From assembly GCA_903632075.3 (NCBI GenBank), contig CAHIKZ030005407.1, positions 3,802,501 to 3,866,500 on the forward strand: a DNA stretch of 64,000 nt, in the 5' to 3' direction. The stretch comes from Acanthosepion pharaonis. Lineage: Eukaryota > Mollusca > Cephalopoda > Sepiida > Sepiidae. A program made the translations under genes and the position numbers. Positions 42,111-53,640 of this stretch are shown here, piece by piece. Below the pieces are notes generated by a model that saw nothing but the letters and a program-made list of their open reading frames with translations, was not told the origin of the DNA and made no database searches. Positions within the stretch are counted from its first letter, which is position 1; each line of letters starts with the position of its first letter.

Positions 42111-43799
42111 GATGCTTATCGTCTATGTATGACAAAAAATCTTCGCGGTGGACTTTGCCTCCAACTCAACGCTAGACGACAAAAGTCATTCGCTTCTTTA
42201 CTTTCCCCTCTCACGGAACACAAATTTGCGATATATTTGTCTCGACTCGGAAGACTTAACTCTACGAAGGTAATTGGTCCGGATAAATTTTCTGTAGTGT
42301 AGTGGGATTGGTTAGGCTCATACTAATTAGCATAACCATACCACTATATAAAGGCAAAACTCTAGATAGACGACAGAAGAGTCAATTGGACGACGACAAC
42401 AACAACAACAACAACAACAATAATAATTTTACTGTGGTAACAAATAGGTTAAAACCAGAATTCATTTTTTTTTAATGAACGAATAGAAAATGGAGTACTG
42501 CTGCCATATCGTACACTTCTCTCGACTCTTGTCTCGAAGAAAGATCTTTCTGATTGGAAATTCTCTTGATGTTTTCGTGAGGGGTGATTTCAGGTAGTGT
42601 GTGAAATAATGACCAGTTCACAATTGTCCGAAATTCTGACATACGGTATATCTAATTTTTTTTTTTTGCATTGCCTTATAGACGATATGTTTTTTAACAT
42701 TCCGCGTGATTAAGTTGCACCTGACGTAAATTAAATTGTTAGTACTGTTGAACTTTTACGCTTTTTCCCATTTCAAAAAGATTACCAACTTTCTAATGCT
42801 CTGTGACGATGAGCTAAATTACGTCAATGAAAGGTGAAGCAATTGTGTCATTCTTGTGTTCTGAAAAATGTGTTTATGAATTGAATAAAGTTCTTGGTAA
42901 AGGCAAGAATAAAAAAAAATTAATAGATTTTGAAGATATGTTCAGTTTTTATTTTGTCAGAAAATCGTTCAGTAAAAGCTTGATTTTGTAAGTCAGGTGG
43001 GACAGAATTTTCTGCAAAGTAGCGTGAATATGACTTCAAAAGGAACACATCTTCTATGTTCAGCTATTGATTGACTGACGTCTTTAAAAGAAAAAAAAAA
43101 TACCCCAATAAAACATCAATAACTGATCGATAGTTATCAATCAATATGGAAGTTAGTGAACATATTTTCTGGTGAGTAAATTCGGCTGAACGACTCAGTT
43201 TGGACAAAGAATAGTTCGAAGAAAGCTTTTATGTTAATGAATTCGCAGAAATTTTTTTTTTAAGATTTTAAAGAATGCAATAATTATTTTTTTTATCCCT
43301 TGAGTCTTTGTTGCTGGAGTCGTACTTTTGAAATGCAACTAAAGATTCAATTGCAACCATAAAAACTAGCTGGGATTTTTATGAATAAAAGAAGTCATCA
43401 ACAATAGATGTGACGTCATCATCACTGTGATGTTGGTTCCCAGCCAAGTTTTGTCATGTTGGGGAACAGATGATAATCAGGAGAATAGGATGAACAGTCT
43501 TCTTTGAACAGTCAGTTTACCTAGAAAGAAACAATGCAGTTATTAATAAAAAGAGTTGAAATTGATGAATGCAATATTACACCCCGCTCCTTCATAGTCA
43601 GTCTATGAACTTTTCAGCCCACCCTCGTAAATATACATAGTATATATAAATATATCGTATAAGTAACGGCATGTGTAGAACGGTTTCATAGTAGCAGAGA
43701 TCGAAGTTGGTGAATATTTTATACGCATTTTAATACATATGTTTAATGTTATATGCATTTTAATAGAAAATGTGATTTTTGTTAGATTTTTTAAGTCAA
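42111..43799. other. Unassigned; duplicate block, (AAC)n and TATA-like motif
   Basis: CTATATAAAGGC near 42341 is followed by an (AAC)n run at 42398-42425; this may be the remains of a small LTR (TGTAGTG at 42293 to GTAACA at 42442), but no target duplication supports it. 42488-42590 duplicates 41990-42095. 42600-43799 has no recognised feature. Confidence 0.35.
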
Positions 43800-44360
43800 C
43801 ATTTTTTAAATCGTTTCACCCAGAGAAAGGCAATAATACCACTAGGACGCGGGCTGGGGTGGGGAGAGGTGGCTGCAGAGAGTGGAAGATTGAAAAAAGG
43901 ATTAAGGAAATGAAGACAGAAGATGCCGACTGACGTTGCAATTTTTTTTTTCAAGTTTGTAGTTATCAGGGAAGAAAGAAATCGGAAGGGATTTTCACAG
44001 TTTAGAAAAAGTTGTTAGAATAGAAGCGGCGGTCGCATCTAGGTAGTTCAACAGTAAAACGGTGAGACCTATCTGCCAATCTAGTAGCACGCTTTTATCC
44101 ATGTGGTCGAGGTACCAGGTAAAAATCTCATAAGAGATGCCATTAAAATATACGTAGAAAGGACGTTACGGAAGCCACCATACTACGGTGAGAGAGTGAC
44201 TAACGTCCAGACGCCTGGTCAGGATCGATTACATTACAGACCCTTTTTTAAATGTTGTCACAAATCTCGAGATATAGAGCAGGAGAACCAGACCAGATAT
44301 GGTAACAGAATTCAATGCACAGACGAATGGTAGTTTTATAAATATGTAAAATGGATTCCG
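43800..44360 (-). pseudogene. LINE-B fossil
   Basis: Tail TTTCACCCAGAGAAAGG at 43812, then the decayed C-terminal region on the minus strand, ending with sequence matching CATAYCTGGTCTG...TTGAATTCTGT at 44290-44330. Heavily frameshifted. Confidence 0.65.
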
Positions 44361-44755
44361 ACAAGAAAAAAAAAATTCTGGCATGATATTGTTTCTATGT
44401 TACCTACAATTTTTATTTCTTTCTTTGCTGTTCTGTGAACTCTAAGGTTTTCGCAGTTTCTGCCGCTGTGTCGTCTAATAACTTCTTTTTCTCTTTGAAA
44501 ATTATAACAATATTTATATAAATGAAATTAGGAGAAATATATTCCCTATGCTGTCCCTAGATGCTGCTCTGGTGTGTTTCCTTGCACTACGTGTTGCTGA
44601 TGTTTTTTTTTTTTTTGTTTTTTTTTACGGAGTAGAAGTTTCTATACTCACAACTAATTGGTTTTGAATTCAAAGGTGTTGATTTCTTATACTGGTCACC
44701 AACTGATCCCCGACTTCTCTGACCGAATATTTGAGCAATGTCGAAATAGAAACAA
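44361..44755. other. Unassigned sequence
   Basis: T-rich runs at 44604-44626. No family recognised. Confidence 0.35.
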
Positions 44756-44759
44756 AAAG

Positions 44760-44945
44760 AACACTTATAGAAAGAGCGTGTTAAAATTTCAATTTCACAT
44801 AACGAGTACTCTTGGGAAAATACGAGTTCATCACTTCTTTCTGTAGGTAGGGTTAAATAGAAGGGTAGACTTGTATCTTAAGCTGTGATTAGCGGTTAGT
44901 CTAGAAAATATTCTGATTTCAAACAGATTGGGCTTGAGGCTAGAA
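44760..44945 (+). mobile_element. SINE-b remnant
   Basis: CTTGGGAAAATACGAGTTCA, then GTAGGTAGGGTTAAATAGAA, GGGTAGACTTGTATC and ATTCTGATTTCAAACAG follow the SINE-b body and tail. Head unrecognisable. Confidence 0.5.
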
Positions 44946-45227
44946 ACTCTGCCCCGTAAAATTCTGCTTGTTAGGGAAAGCACAGAAAAGACAACTAGCC
45001 TGAGGTGGCTAAAGCAATATACTCTTTCCAGAGAAGTCTATACATTGATATAAAACGTACATACATGTGATATCATTCAATTATCCTAGATCTTATAAAC
45101 ATTTTCGAGTGCAGAAGCATTGTAAGCGACAACAGATAATCGACCAAATTCTTTCGTTTTGTGCATGCAGATTCATTACTTCTTTTCGAGTATAGTAAAT
45201 ATAGTTTCATTTTCATTCACTTTTTCT

Positions 45228-45505
45228 TTTCCTATGGGCCGTGTCCATTCAGGAGGTTGGCGATCATGGATCGCCACAATTTTCTGTCCTTTGTAGAGCC
45301 TAGTAAGTTTTGTCTTTTTGTTACCCCTCCTAAACCCTGTTCTGTCATTCATTTAGGTAGGTTATGCACTGTTTTCCTCTGTCCTCCTTGCTATCAATAT
45401 CGCCTGTGAGTGTCAAATTTTCCAAGCTCTCTTGCCTCATTATGTGCGTTAGAAATTTCAACTGTCTCTTCCTGATGTTAAGTATAAATGACCTTTTTTC
45501 CATTT
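45228..45505 (-). pseudogene. LINE-C 3' end fragment
   Basis: Matches the 35.3-kb copy: CATGATCGCCAACCTCCTGA near the end, then the minus-strand FLxHIMRQESLENL region. Short and frameshifted. Confidence 0.7.
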
Positions 45506-45772
45506 TTTAAAAAACTTTTTAACTTGTAAAAAATGTTGCCGAAGTAAATATGCTATATACAATATAAATTTACTAAGTATTGCTTCTTACGGCATAAAAA
45601 AACAATGAGTGTGACAATCACGAAGACTATGTAACCCCAAACATAAGAAAAAGGGAGTATTTGTCTGCTTTGAAATCAGTTTTGGAAATGATGGATTTTA
45701 GCTATGCCATCAGTTCACCATCAAGTTCCCTGAAGAGTGAATTCGGTGTCGAAATAGCTAAGTGAACAACTC

Positions 45773-45828
<56 letters not shown>
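45773..45828. repeat. (ATT)n microsatellite
   Basis: About 18 ATT units. The poly-Asn frame is an artefact. Confidence 0.97.
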
Positions 45829-45831
<3 letters not shown>

Positions 45832-45923
45832 CTTTTGATATCTAAAACTATAATTACATAGACTGCCATAAATAAGTTATCTTCCGAAATTACCAAATTT
45901 TTACAAAATATAATATTTGGGTC

Positions 45924-45928
<5 letters not shown>

Positions 45929-45968
<40 letters not shown>
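45929..45968. repeat. (TA)n microsatellite
   Basis: 40 bp of TA, 46 bp from the hairpin at 46014. Confidence 0.94.
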
Positions 45969-45970
<2 letters not shown>

Positions 45971-46013
45971 AATATTATAACATAATATGTTATAAAATCA
46001 CTACAAAAATAGC

Positions 46014-46049
46014 CACTTTGTTTCAACACCTTTGGTGTCTTATCAAGTG
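46014..46049 (-). ncRNA. Hammerhead-like hairpin with a U3-A8 core
   Basis: Minus strand: CACUUGAUAA, stem GACACC/GGUGUU (six pairs, one G-U) with loop AAA, then GAAACAAAGUG. Spacing matches a hammerhead (box, stem II, GAAA). The first box is UUGAUAA, not CUGAUGA: C3 and G8, which pair in the active fold, are replaced by U and A, which can also pair. CACUU and AAGUG could close the outer stem. Confidence 0.5.
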
Positions 46050-46349
46050 ATGATGTTGAATGTAGATTGTATAATAAAGGGTTTTAAAAGGTTCAAATCA
46101 ACTAACCACCCCTCGTAAGGGGAAACGCTGTCACATGAGCTGAAATGGCCAATCAAAATACAAGTATACGAGAATTCAAAAGACTTGACAACGAAGTAAG
46201 GTTATAATAACTATTAGATACTTTAAAGTTAGGTTTATACTAAAATAGAATTTATTCTAATAAGTATTAAATTGTACGATAAAATTTGAAATTAAAATTA
46301 AAAACTACCCAATTCAAAAAATATAAATTTAATCTATAGTTTAAAATTT
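46050..46349. other. Body of the hairpin-bearing repeat (unclassified)
   Basis: Contains a CCCC-TCGTAA-GGGG hairpin followed by AAACGCTGTC at 46107-46130, a second possible degenerate core, then AT-rich sequence up to a TA array. Confidence 0.35.
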
Positions 46350-46361
46350 TTTATATATATA

Positions 46362-46429
<68 letters not shown>
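46350..46429. repeat. (TA)n microsatellite
   Basis: 80 bp of TA with one TTTA interruption. Confidence 0.95.
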
Positions 46430-46431
<2 letters not shown>

Positions 46432-47098
46432 TAACGGTAAAATAATAACAGCTATTTATATACGTAAAATTATGTAATTTAACGTACGCTCAATTAAAGT
46501 ACTTATTAACTATATATATGCATATTATAAATTTCCTAACAATAAAGTGCTGCTAAATTAATTAACTTAGTTATGTCGGTATTTTATAACTATTACCTTA
46601 AAATAGAGTTAAAACAATTTTTCATAAATAACTACGCATTACAATTTCATAGACATTATTTTATTAGTATATAATAGTCCACACAATAGTTATTTGTTTT
46701 TTAATATTGTCATGCTTTACCGCCCATTCAATACAATTAGCATCATATATAAATGTTCCATTTTATTTTTAACTTTAACTATTGGTCCCTTTAAAAAATT
46801 TCCTGATTATAAAAAATTTTGGAAATTTAAAAAAAAAATTTTCTTCCAGGTAACTTTATGTCGACTTCAACAAATCTGATCTCTATATTTGGCTACAATA
46901 TTTTTACCGCTGACATGTCTAGGGTGTCAATTCCTCCACCCTCTCACCTTATTTTTCATTTTTCTATTTTAGCTTAGATCTGACTTTTAATTGGTTATTC
47001 CAGACATGTCAACCACCTTTTTTAACTTTCAAATAAGATAACGATTTGTTTTCAAATTTCACAAATAAATCATTTTTATTATAACGTATCTAACATCG
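46430..47098. other. Unassigned AT-rich sequence
   Basis: No coding or repeat assignment. Confidence 0.35.
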
Positions 47099-47131
47099 CC
47101 CGAAGAGGAACCAATATATTTCCAAAACATG
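47099..47131 (+). ncRNA. Hammerhead-like hairpin
   Basis: CCGAAGA, GGAA...TTCC stem, AAAACATG, then GTGTAGC and a TA array. The CAAAACATG...TGTAGC part is shared with the 56.27- and 31.1-kb repeats. Box residues partly lost. Confidence 0.35.
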
Positions 47132-47175
47132 AAATCTTTTGTGTAGCAATGTAAATTTTTTTTTTATTGTAATCT

Positions 47176-47181
<6 letters not shown>

Positions 47182-47230
<49 letters not shown>

Positions 47231-47424
47231 GAAATATGGTCTTAAGGTGTGCTATATTTATGGGTTAAAGTGCTCAATATCAGAGATAGAGCGTGTAAAT
47301 ATAAAAGTGAACATTGACGTCAACACTTAGAGGCGACAGTCTGTTTCATGCTAGACGCAACACGTGGCCTGACGATTGCGTCTATCATGAAACAGACTGT
47401 CGCCTCTAAGTGTTGACTTCATTG

Positions 47425-47487
<63 letters not shown>
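47182..47487. repeat. Palindrome (40-bp arms) between two (TA)n arrays
   Basis: TA 47182-47227; arms 47321-47360 and 47376-47415 are reverse complements with one mismatch, spacer 15 bp; TA 47428-47487. The right part carries CTGACGA (47369-47375) followed by GAAAC at 47389-47393, both hammerhead boxes, though the intervening segment pairs better with the opposite palindrome arm. Confidence 0.85.
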
Positions 47488-47488
<1 letters not shown>

Positions 47489-48590
47489 TAGTTGTAATTA
47501 TGCAAATACTGTAAATATATAGCACATACACAAGTATACATTTACAGTATTTACATAATTCTAACGGCTGTCTTCATTTTTATTGCCATATTTCCGTTTC
47601 AGATGATATATTTTGGGATTTCGAACCGAAGCCTTTATTTACTCCACGGGGGTTGATTGTTCTAATTACAGGTGCCATGCCTCTTTTTTTTTCTTATCGT
47701 TTTGTCTATAGAATTAAATGACAACCAAATAATTTGTGCTAATTCCAAAAGTTGTACGGATTATTAAACTCATCACTATAGTTGGTAGAAATTGTATCTT
47801 GCTACTTTTAAGTTAGCACTTCAGTCAGTGTGCTCAGCAATATGTGAATAAGCCAGTTCAGAAAAAACAAAATCGACAGATGTATTTTTTAAAAGATAAA
47901 ATTCTGTGATAAAAACAAAGATAGGGATAGTACTTTAAAAAAAATAATGGAATGTTATCAAAAGCTTAAGATTGGACAACACAGTAACCAAACGTATACG
48001 GCTGGTGATATTGTGACAAAAACAACAATAATGAAGATATTCGCCAGAGAAAATCAATGGAGAGTAAAAAAAAAAAAAAAACCTCTTATATAATATAAAT
48101 TATGATTTCTGATGATAATGTATGTTTACCACTTTTCGTAGAACTTATTTCTTGTTATATTTCTTTAAGTGTGCAAATAAAATAATTGAAAACGACTACA
48201 CGCATTCATTGTTACTTCGCTATCTACGGGAATTCTCGCTGACCGCGATGGATCGGATTTAAGATGAAGCGAGAAGCGCTTCAAGATAAAATAAAACCCT
48301 CTTAGAAATTCAAACAGAAATTCTCAAATATTTCAATTGCTAAATGCTATTTGGATAAATAACATAAAAGCTAGATTATGATGTTTGTCGAATCCTACAA
48401 AAAGTTGACCAATATTGACTATACTAATGAACAAACTGTCACTGCAGACACCATTACCAATACCATAGTTCTACATCATCTAGAAAATGCTGCTAATTCT
48501 ATGTCGATGAGTTTAAAACTGAATTCGCAACCATCAACAAGCAAGTCTCAATACAAACTCGGGAGAATCAATAAATTTTTTTGAAATTTT
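47488..48590. other. Unassigned sequence
   Basis: No feature recognised. Confidence 0.35.
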
Positions 48591-48591
48591 T

Positions 48592-48755
48592 ACATACCTG
48601 CCGGAGGACGCATATTTTTCTAACAAGACTTCTCGAAATATTCAGGCCAGTAGATGTAAATGAATAAATATACTGTTTAATAAATAAATAAAACAGAGCA
48701 TCTACTCATATATGAGTAGCCATTTATAAAATAACATTTAAAGAAATAAATTTAA
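48592..48755 (+). mobile_element. SINE-a fragment
   Basis: CTTCTCGAAATATTCAGGCC, GTAGATGTAAATGAATAAAT, AACAGAGCATCTACTCATAT and ATAAAATAACATTTAAAG follow the SINE-a body. The head is lost except for GGAGGACGCATA. Confidence 0.7.
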
Positions 48756-48869
48756 AAAATACCTAGGAAGCGAAATGAATTCTACAAAAAAAAATGGATG
48801 TAGAACTCTGCATAGATAAAATAAATGAATAAAATGGATATTATCTTGAAATCTGATGTACCAGAAAAC

Positions 48870-49205
48870 CTCAGACCTTCTTTCGAGCCACTGTAGGGTC
48901 AATTTTAATGTATGCTGCCAATGCTTGGACATTATCTATAAGCTTTCAGTCTAAGCTTCATAGAACCTACACTCGTATTTTGAGAGTTATACTTAACATC
49001 TCTTGGAGACAACATCCAAATAAATTACATCTCTATGGACCCAGCTCTGATAGTTCTACAATCTTACACGAACACAGAATGCGCTTTGCAGGACACTGCT
49101 GGTGAGTAAAACAAGAACTCGAGAGTGATCTATTGCTTTGGACACCTAGTCATGGAACAAGACGGGCTGTTCGACCAGCAACAACCTTACTATGTTACAA
49201 ATGTC
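48870..49205 (+). pseudogene. LINE-D fossil, 5' part of a split copy
   Basis: VGSILMYAANAWTLSISFQS, KLHRTYTRILRVILNISWRQ, HPNKLHLYG, RMRFAGHCW, LLLWTPSHGTRRAVRPATT. This is the LLYGxExWxL...YTRMLR...RLAGHC...LWxP..G.RxxGRP pattern of the C terminus of another non-LTR RT family. A stop follows HCW. Confidence 0.8.
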
Positions 49206-49689
49206 ACCAACTAACATTTTAGACGGCTTGGGTATTGTCCCGTGGACACTCGATAGTTGTCTTTTTTAAGTGGAATTTTTGTATAGTTCAGCTATTGAGG
49301 ATCGAACTCACTACTCAGTAGTAACAGTGAACCAGACGAGCCTCGACAACCATTGCCGTGGCGCCTAATAAGACTGTGACATAAATTCGGTATAACATAT
49401 TTTATAATATCCAAAGAATAATATGTCTTTGAAAACTCATCATTTGGCATCTACATTTGAAAGACCAGTTTTCTAGATTACATTAAATTTTATTCAAGTC
49501 GTCCCAGGGTTTAGCTATGTGAATTTTCCCATTCTTTTCAATAGATATAGTGATTTTCCAAGCGTAGCTTAGATGTGGCACAAGGCCGAAAGAAAGGGGC
49601 ACCCAGTGAGAATCGAACTCACTAATCAGTGGTAATTGTTCTACCGAGACAAGCTGGCTAACCATTACACCGTCTCGAGGTGCCCTCTT
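49206..49689. mobile_element. Insertion splitting LINE-D, with two tRNA-like sequences
   Basis: About 480 bp not belonging to LINE-D. It holds tRNA-like sequences on the minus strand at 49275-49370 and 49594-49690, the second much better preserved. Probably one or two tRNA-derived SINEs. Confidence 0.55.
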
Positions 49690-49690
49690 T
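49594..49690 (-). repeat. tRNA-like sequence with intact acceptor and T arms
   Basis: Minus strand: GGGCACC at one end pairs with GGTGCCC at the other (7 bp). T arm GTGAG-TTCGATT-CTCAC is perfect. A-box-like GGTGTAATGGTTAGCC follows GAGAC, which can pair with GTCTC further on. The middle is about 15 nt too long for a class I tRNA, and the possible anticodon loop GAACAAT lacks U33, so a SINE head is likelier than a gene. Confidence 0.5.
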
Positions 49691-49996
49691 TCAAAAGATA
49701 TAACATCCAACTAAATCACAGCCCTGAACCCTTCCCTGATATTTCTACAATCTTACTTGAACGTAGAATGCGCTTTACAGGACACTGTTAGCGAATTAAA
49801 CAAGATCTTGTTAGAGATCTACTGCTCTGTACACTTCTCCAAAACGCAAGACGGGTTGGTCGCCCAGCATTCACGTAAATTGACCAACTATTTTATGACA
49901 CAGGATGTCACCGTAATGTCCTTGTGACCATAATGCAGGACCGTGATAGTTGGCGTGATAGACTCATAAATGTTCGAGCTAATTCAACGGAATAAG
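49690..49996 (+). pseudogene. LINE-D fossil, 3' part
   Basis: ISTILLERRMRFTGHC, RDLLLCTLLQNARRVGRPAF, TIMQDRDSWRDRLINVRANS. It repeats the RMRF-GHC block of the upstream part, so this is either a second copy or a duplicated overlap. Decayed by stops. Confidence 0.75.
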
Positions 49997-50284
49997 TATA
50001 TTCTGTTAGAAAATCAGTTCACTGTCACGGCTTAAAACAAAATTATTTTGGAGTCGCTTGCTAGGAAATATAATTGACTGAAAAATGCTCATTGATTTTA
50101 ATTCAGTTTATGACTGCCTTTTTACGTTTTTTTAATGCCATCCCACATCATTACGTAAGCGATTAGGGCTCTCCACAAATTCCATTTGATTATTATCAGT
50201 GAATTTCTATGACATCTTGGGGAATATAGCAGAGTGGTTTCCAGGTTACTTTTTTACATCTTTGAATTTTGGAGTAATACTTCT

Positions 50285-50455
50285 CCTAGATGGGCTACCA
50301 AACAAAGCTAGAATGTTCGGTCTATTTAACCCTTAGCTGATATGGAGAATAGGTGGTGCGAAAGTGAACGCAACGGATTTAGCCAAGATTTGAACTGGGC
50401 TCGCCGATTTCAATTTTCTGTGCCGATAACGGCTATGATAGACACGCACACACTT
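50285..50455 (-). mobile_element. SINE-b copy
   Basis: Tail CTCCTAGATGGGCTACCAAA (family CTAGACCAGTTGCCATCCAA) and TCTATTTAACCCTTAGCTGA, head AGATTTGAACTGGGCTCGCC and CTGTGCCGATAACGG on the minus strand. Confidence 0.65.
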
Positions 50456-51655
50456 TTGTCTTTCTTGCTTCGATTTTAAAGGTCGTGCCATACTGAACCG
50501 CTACTGTACGTGGTTTACTGAACAAAAAGATAATTCAATCTAAGACATTTCTTCGAGAACTTAATTAGAACATCCTGCTTTTATCCAATATTGAGTTACT
50601 GGCCTGCAATTTGCATTTTTCTGATGCTTTAATGTCAAGACAAGCCAGAAAGAAATTATTCGTCTAAAATAAGAAATATTAATAGAAATAATGAAAATAA
50701 AAGAAAAGTGGTTAACGAAGTCCATTAAGCATAATGCACTGATCAAAAATGTCTTTTTGAAAGAAATACGATCAGACCAGATAGAAAATATTCACAGAAA
50801 AAAAAAAAACAAGCTCAAAACAAACTATTGTCGTTAACATGAAAAGACGAATCCATTGGCTATGATCACTCAGAGAAAATGTCTGGGTTGGACTCATATT
50901 GCAACATTTGCAGAGAACTTCGTCCCTTAAGTTTGTAATCAACGCCTGAACACATCAATATTGTAACGTTGCAGCTCAAACCAGACACCAGTTTTGTTCG
51001 CACGCTTGTGGTTTAGTTCAAGGAAAATAATCCTTTGATCGAGTCATTACCCAAGAAAGAAACGATAAGATGAAATTGTAGCAGTCGCCAAATTTTATTC
51101 TGTTCCCATCTTCTGTTGGCGACCATGGAAAGGTGAATCGAGATGAGGAGGACGAACGATCTAAGAGGCGTGTACCTTCCTTTCGCGTGGCAGGTGAGTA
51201 GTCCTCTTTGGTTTAGTCTGCTAGGGACTACTGTCTTATAGACATTAAGTCTTCTTTGTCCTGTCAGATTTCGTCTAAAAAGGTAATTCATCAGGAATCA
51301 GTTTCTGGCTCCACTCAGCTGACCTTCTTTGTCAAGGTCAGTTGACCTGGTTCTTGAGAGGTCCGCTCAACTCTTTGTAAAGACGATGATTGTCGAAATT
51401 ATTTCTGTAACATCTTGCAGATGCGTTCCTTGACAAGATATCAGCAGACAACAGATATCGCTACATCCTGATGCCGAATTTTCTGATTTCTGTTAAGTCA
51501 TTCAAAAGCAATACACATTTAGAGAGCGATCAAGGGAGTCATATTTTCGTTGTTTACTTGCCTAAATGATAGCAATATCTTCTTGAAGGTTTACGTAAAT
51601 TCCGTCGTCACAGAACGAATCGGATCTTCAAAAAATGAGCTTTCCTTTTTCTTTT
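50456..51655. other. Unassigned sequence
   Basis: A less AT-rich part (51010-51440) has open frames of about 90 residues on the minus strand and shorter ones on the plus strand but no motif I can name. It could be an unrecognised repeat or fossil. Confidence 0.35.
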
Positions 51656-51659
51656 CTTT

Positions 51660-52225
51660 TAAGTGCCGTGTTTCTACAGAAATTGTGTGACTATGGCTCT
51701 CCACATCCTCCTATCTATTGTAGCTATAAACAATGTTTATCCCCTTACTATGCCGCCCAGTCCCTATTCCATTTACACAAGCACATTAGCTAGATAACGC
51801 GGTCTTATCATTCCTCTCTTGCTATCAAAAGTCTTGTGAGTGTCAAATTCTCCAAGCCCCCATTTTTCTTTATCTATCCCAGAAACGACAACTGATTCCA
51901 ATTGTAAGAAAAGAAATTCCCTTTTTGTTCCGATTTTTCTTAAAAACTTCTTCGTTGCTCAAATGTTCCATATATGCTATTTTCAGGATCCTTCTATAGA
52001 AGCACATCTCTTTTGCCTCAAGTATCCTCTCTTCATCTGTGAGAAAATTATCCAGCAGTTGCTGCCATATAAGGGGATTGTTATTATATAGCAGTTCAAC
52101 ACTCTTTTCTTTGCTTCCAGGAAAATACTTCTGTTTCTTAATACTTTGTTTAGCTTTTGAAAAGCGCCTTTCGTTATTCCAACCTCCTTCGGATGTTTGT
52201 GCCACATTATCCCTCATCTTTTAAG
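51660..52225 (-). pseudogene. LINE-C fossil, long C-terminal fragment
   Basis: Minus-strand translation: GITKGAFQKLNKVLRNRSIF, LNCYIITIPLYGSNCWIIFS, then RRILKIAYMEHLSNEEV, FKKNRNKKG and the common 3' end. LYGSNCW stands for LYGSEYW. Frameshifts at about 52000 and 51900. Confidence 0.8.
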
Positions 52226-52234
52226 TTTTTATTC

Positions 52235-52494
52235 TATTTCACCCCAAACAAGGCGATAATAGCAGTAGGGTGCAAGCGATCACTGGCAGTGAAAGAGAAT
52301 AATAAGATTTTAATAAGGAAAAATGACAATAAAATGATTCAGTAGAACAGAAGTTGGAGATTGACATTGAATTTAAATTTTTAAAGATTGTAGTTGGTAG
52401 GGAAGCAAGAAATCAGAAAGGAGTTCCGCAGATGAGAATTGCGAGCAAAGAAACTATTAGAAATAAACATACGGTTGCAACTTGTTAGTTCAAC
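52235..52494 (-). pseudogene. LINE-B fossil, 3' part (split copy)
   Basis: Tail TTTCACCCCAAACAAGGCGA at 52239, then minus-strand SNS-like, LLCGTPF-like and LQSLKI decayed blocks. Interrupted at about 52495. Confidence 0.65.
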
Positions 52495-53334
52495 ATTTGA
52501 ACTTGTTGCGGGTTGTAGCTGAGTGAAAATCTATGAGAAAGCAATTTATGTAAAGGCAAACATTATGCGTGCTTATTATGCATTATCCCACAACACGTAG
52601 ATCAAATAAAGAATATAAGGACAATTTGCATTGCAAGAAATTACTAAAAACACAGTGGTTAAAGATCCAACAATAAAGAGATTTTTACACATACAATAGA
52701 TATACATGCAAGGATAATAGAATGTTTGTTGATTGTGTCAATTGAGACAAGGCTATGAAGAATGCTCATGCAGAAATTTGGTCAATAAAAGTTAATGGTT
52801 TTGATTTGTTAGAAAAATTAAAATAATTTGGTTTCTGCAAGGAAAAATCTCAAATGTGTTCGTACAAATTCTTGTGCGTATCTGTGTGTTACTTGTTAGT
52901 TAGAATTTAAGTTGTGAAGAGTTGTTTGCCTTTAACTGATAGACTAAATTGATGAATTGTACAATTACTGTTGTGCAGTGAAAACACTTACTTTTTAAGT
53001 CAATTGTAGTTTGATTAACATGTGGACAATGGTCAATTGAGTGTTGTGTTGAATTTGTTGAGAATTTTGAATTGATGTTGAGTCAGTGAATTGACATGCA
53101 TGGAGTTTGGTAGCATCTCACGAAACTTGATGACTGACTGACTTGAATTGAGTCGTGCGGTTGTTTTTATAAATTTTGGTGTTTAAAATTTCGGCTCCAG
53201 GGATCTCGGCAGGAAAAGGGATCTGTTTCGACTTTGCTATAGTTTAGTGTTTCTTAATCAATAGAAGATTGAATTTATAGAAACGAAGTGGTGATTGGTA
53301 AAGGCTTTTTTTTCTTTCCGAAAGGGGTGTAAAG
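52495..53334. mobile_element. ~840-bp insertion splitting LINE-B, unclassified
   Basis: Sequence not found in other LINE-B copies, with TTG/TTGA-rich sequence at 52900-53170. No transposase, LTR ends or clear inverted repeats seen. The boundaries are set only by where LINE-B similarity stops. Confidence 0.5.
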
Positions 53335-53640
53335 CTAATGTGGGAGATTCCACAAACTACTTGCGATTCTAGTAGCATGCTTAAATACATGCAGCCGAGT
53401 TACCAAGGAGGAATGCCAATCAGAACAATTGATATTAATATATTTGTAGAAAAGAGAGAGGAAAGTCGTGTCACGTCGGTAAGAAAGTTGCCTCGTCAGG
53501 GTCGATTATATTACAGACACGTCTTTGAATCCTGTCAAGAATCTGGAGATACATAGTTGGGGAATCAGACAAGATATGGCGGTAAAATTCAATGCACGGA
53601 CGAATGGTAGATTTATAAATGTGCAAGATGAATTCTGACG
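53335..53640 (-). pseudogene. LINE-B fossil, 5' part (split copy)
   Basis: Continues LINE-B: ACTTGCGATTCTAGTAGCAT, AACAATTGATATTAATATAT, CACGTCGGTAAGAAAGTTGC, GAATCCTGTCAAGAATCTGG and CAATGCACGGACGAATGGTA match 28970-29230 in order. Confidence 0.7.

Noticed and set aside
42293..42442. Small LTR or TRIM element with TATA box
   Set aside because: TG...CA-like ends can be chosen but the flanks (TTTTC and AATAG) show no target duplication.
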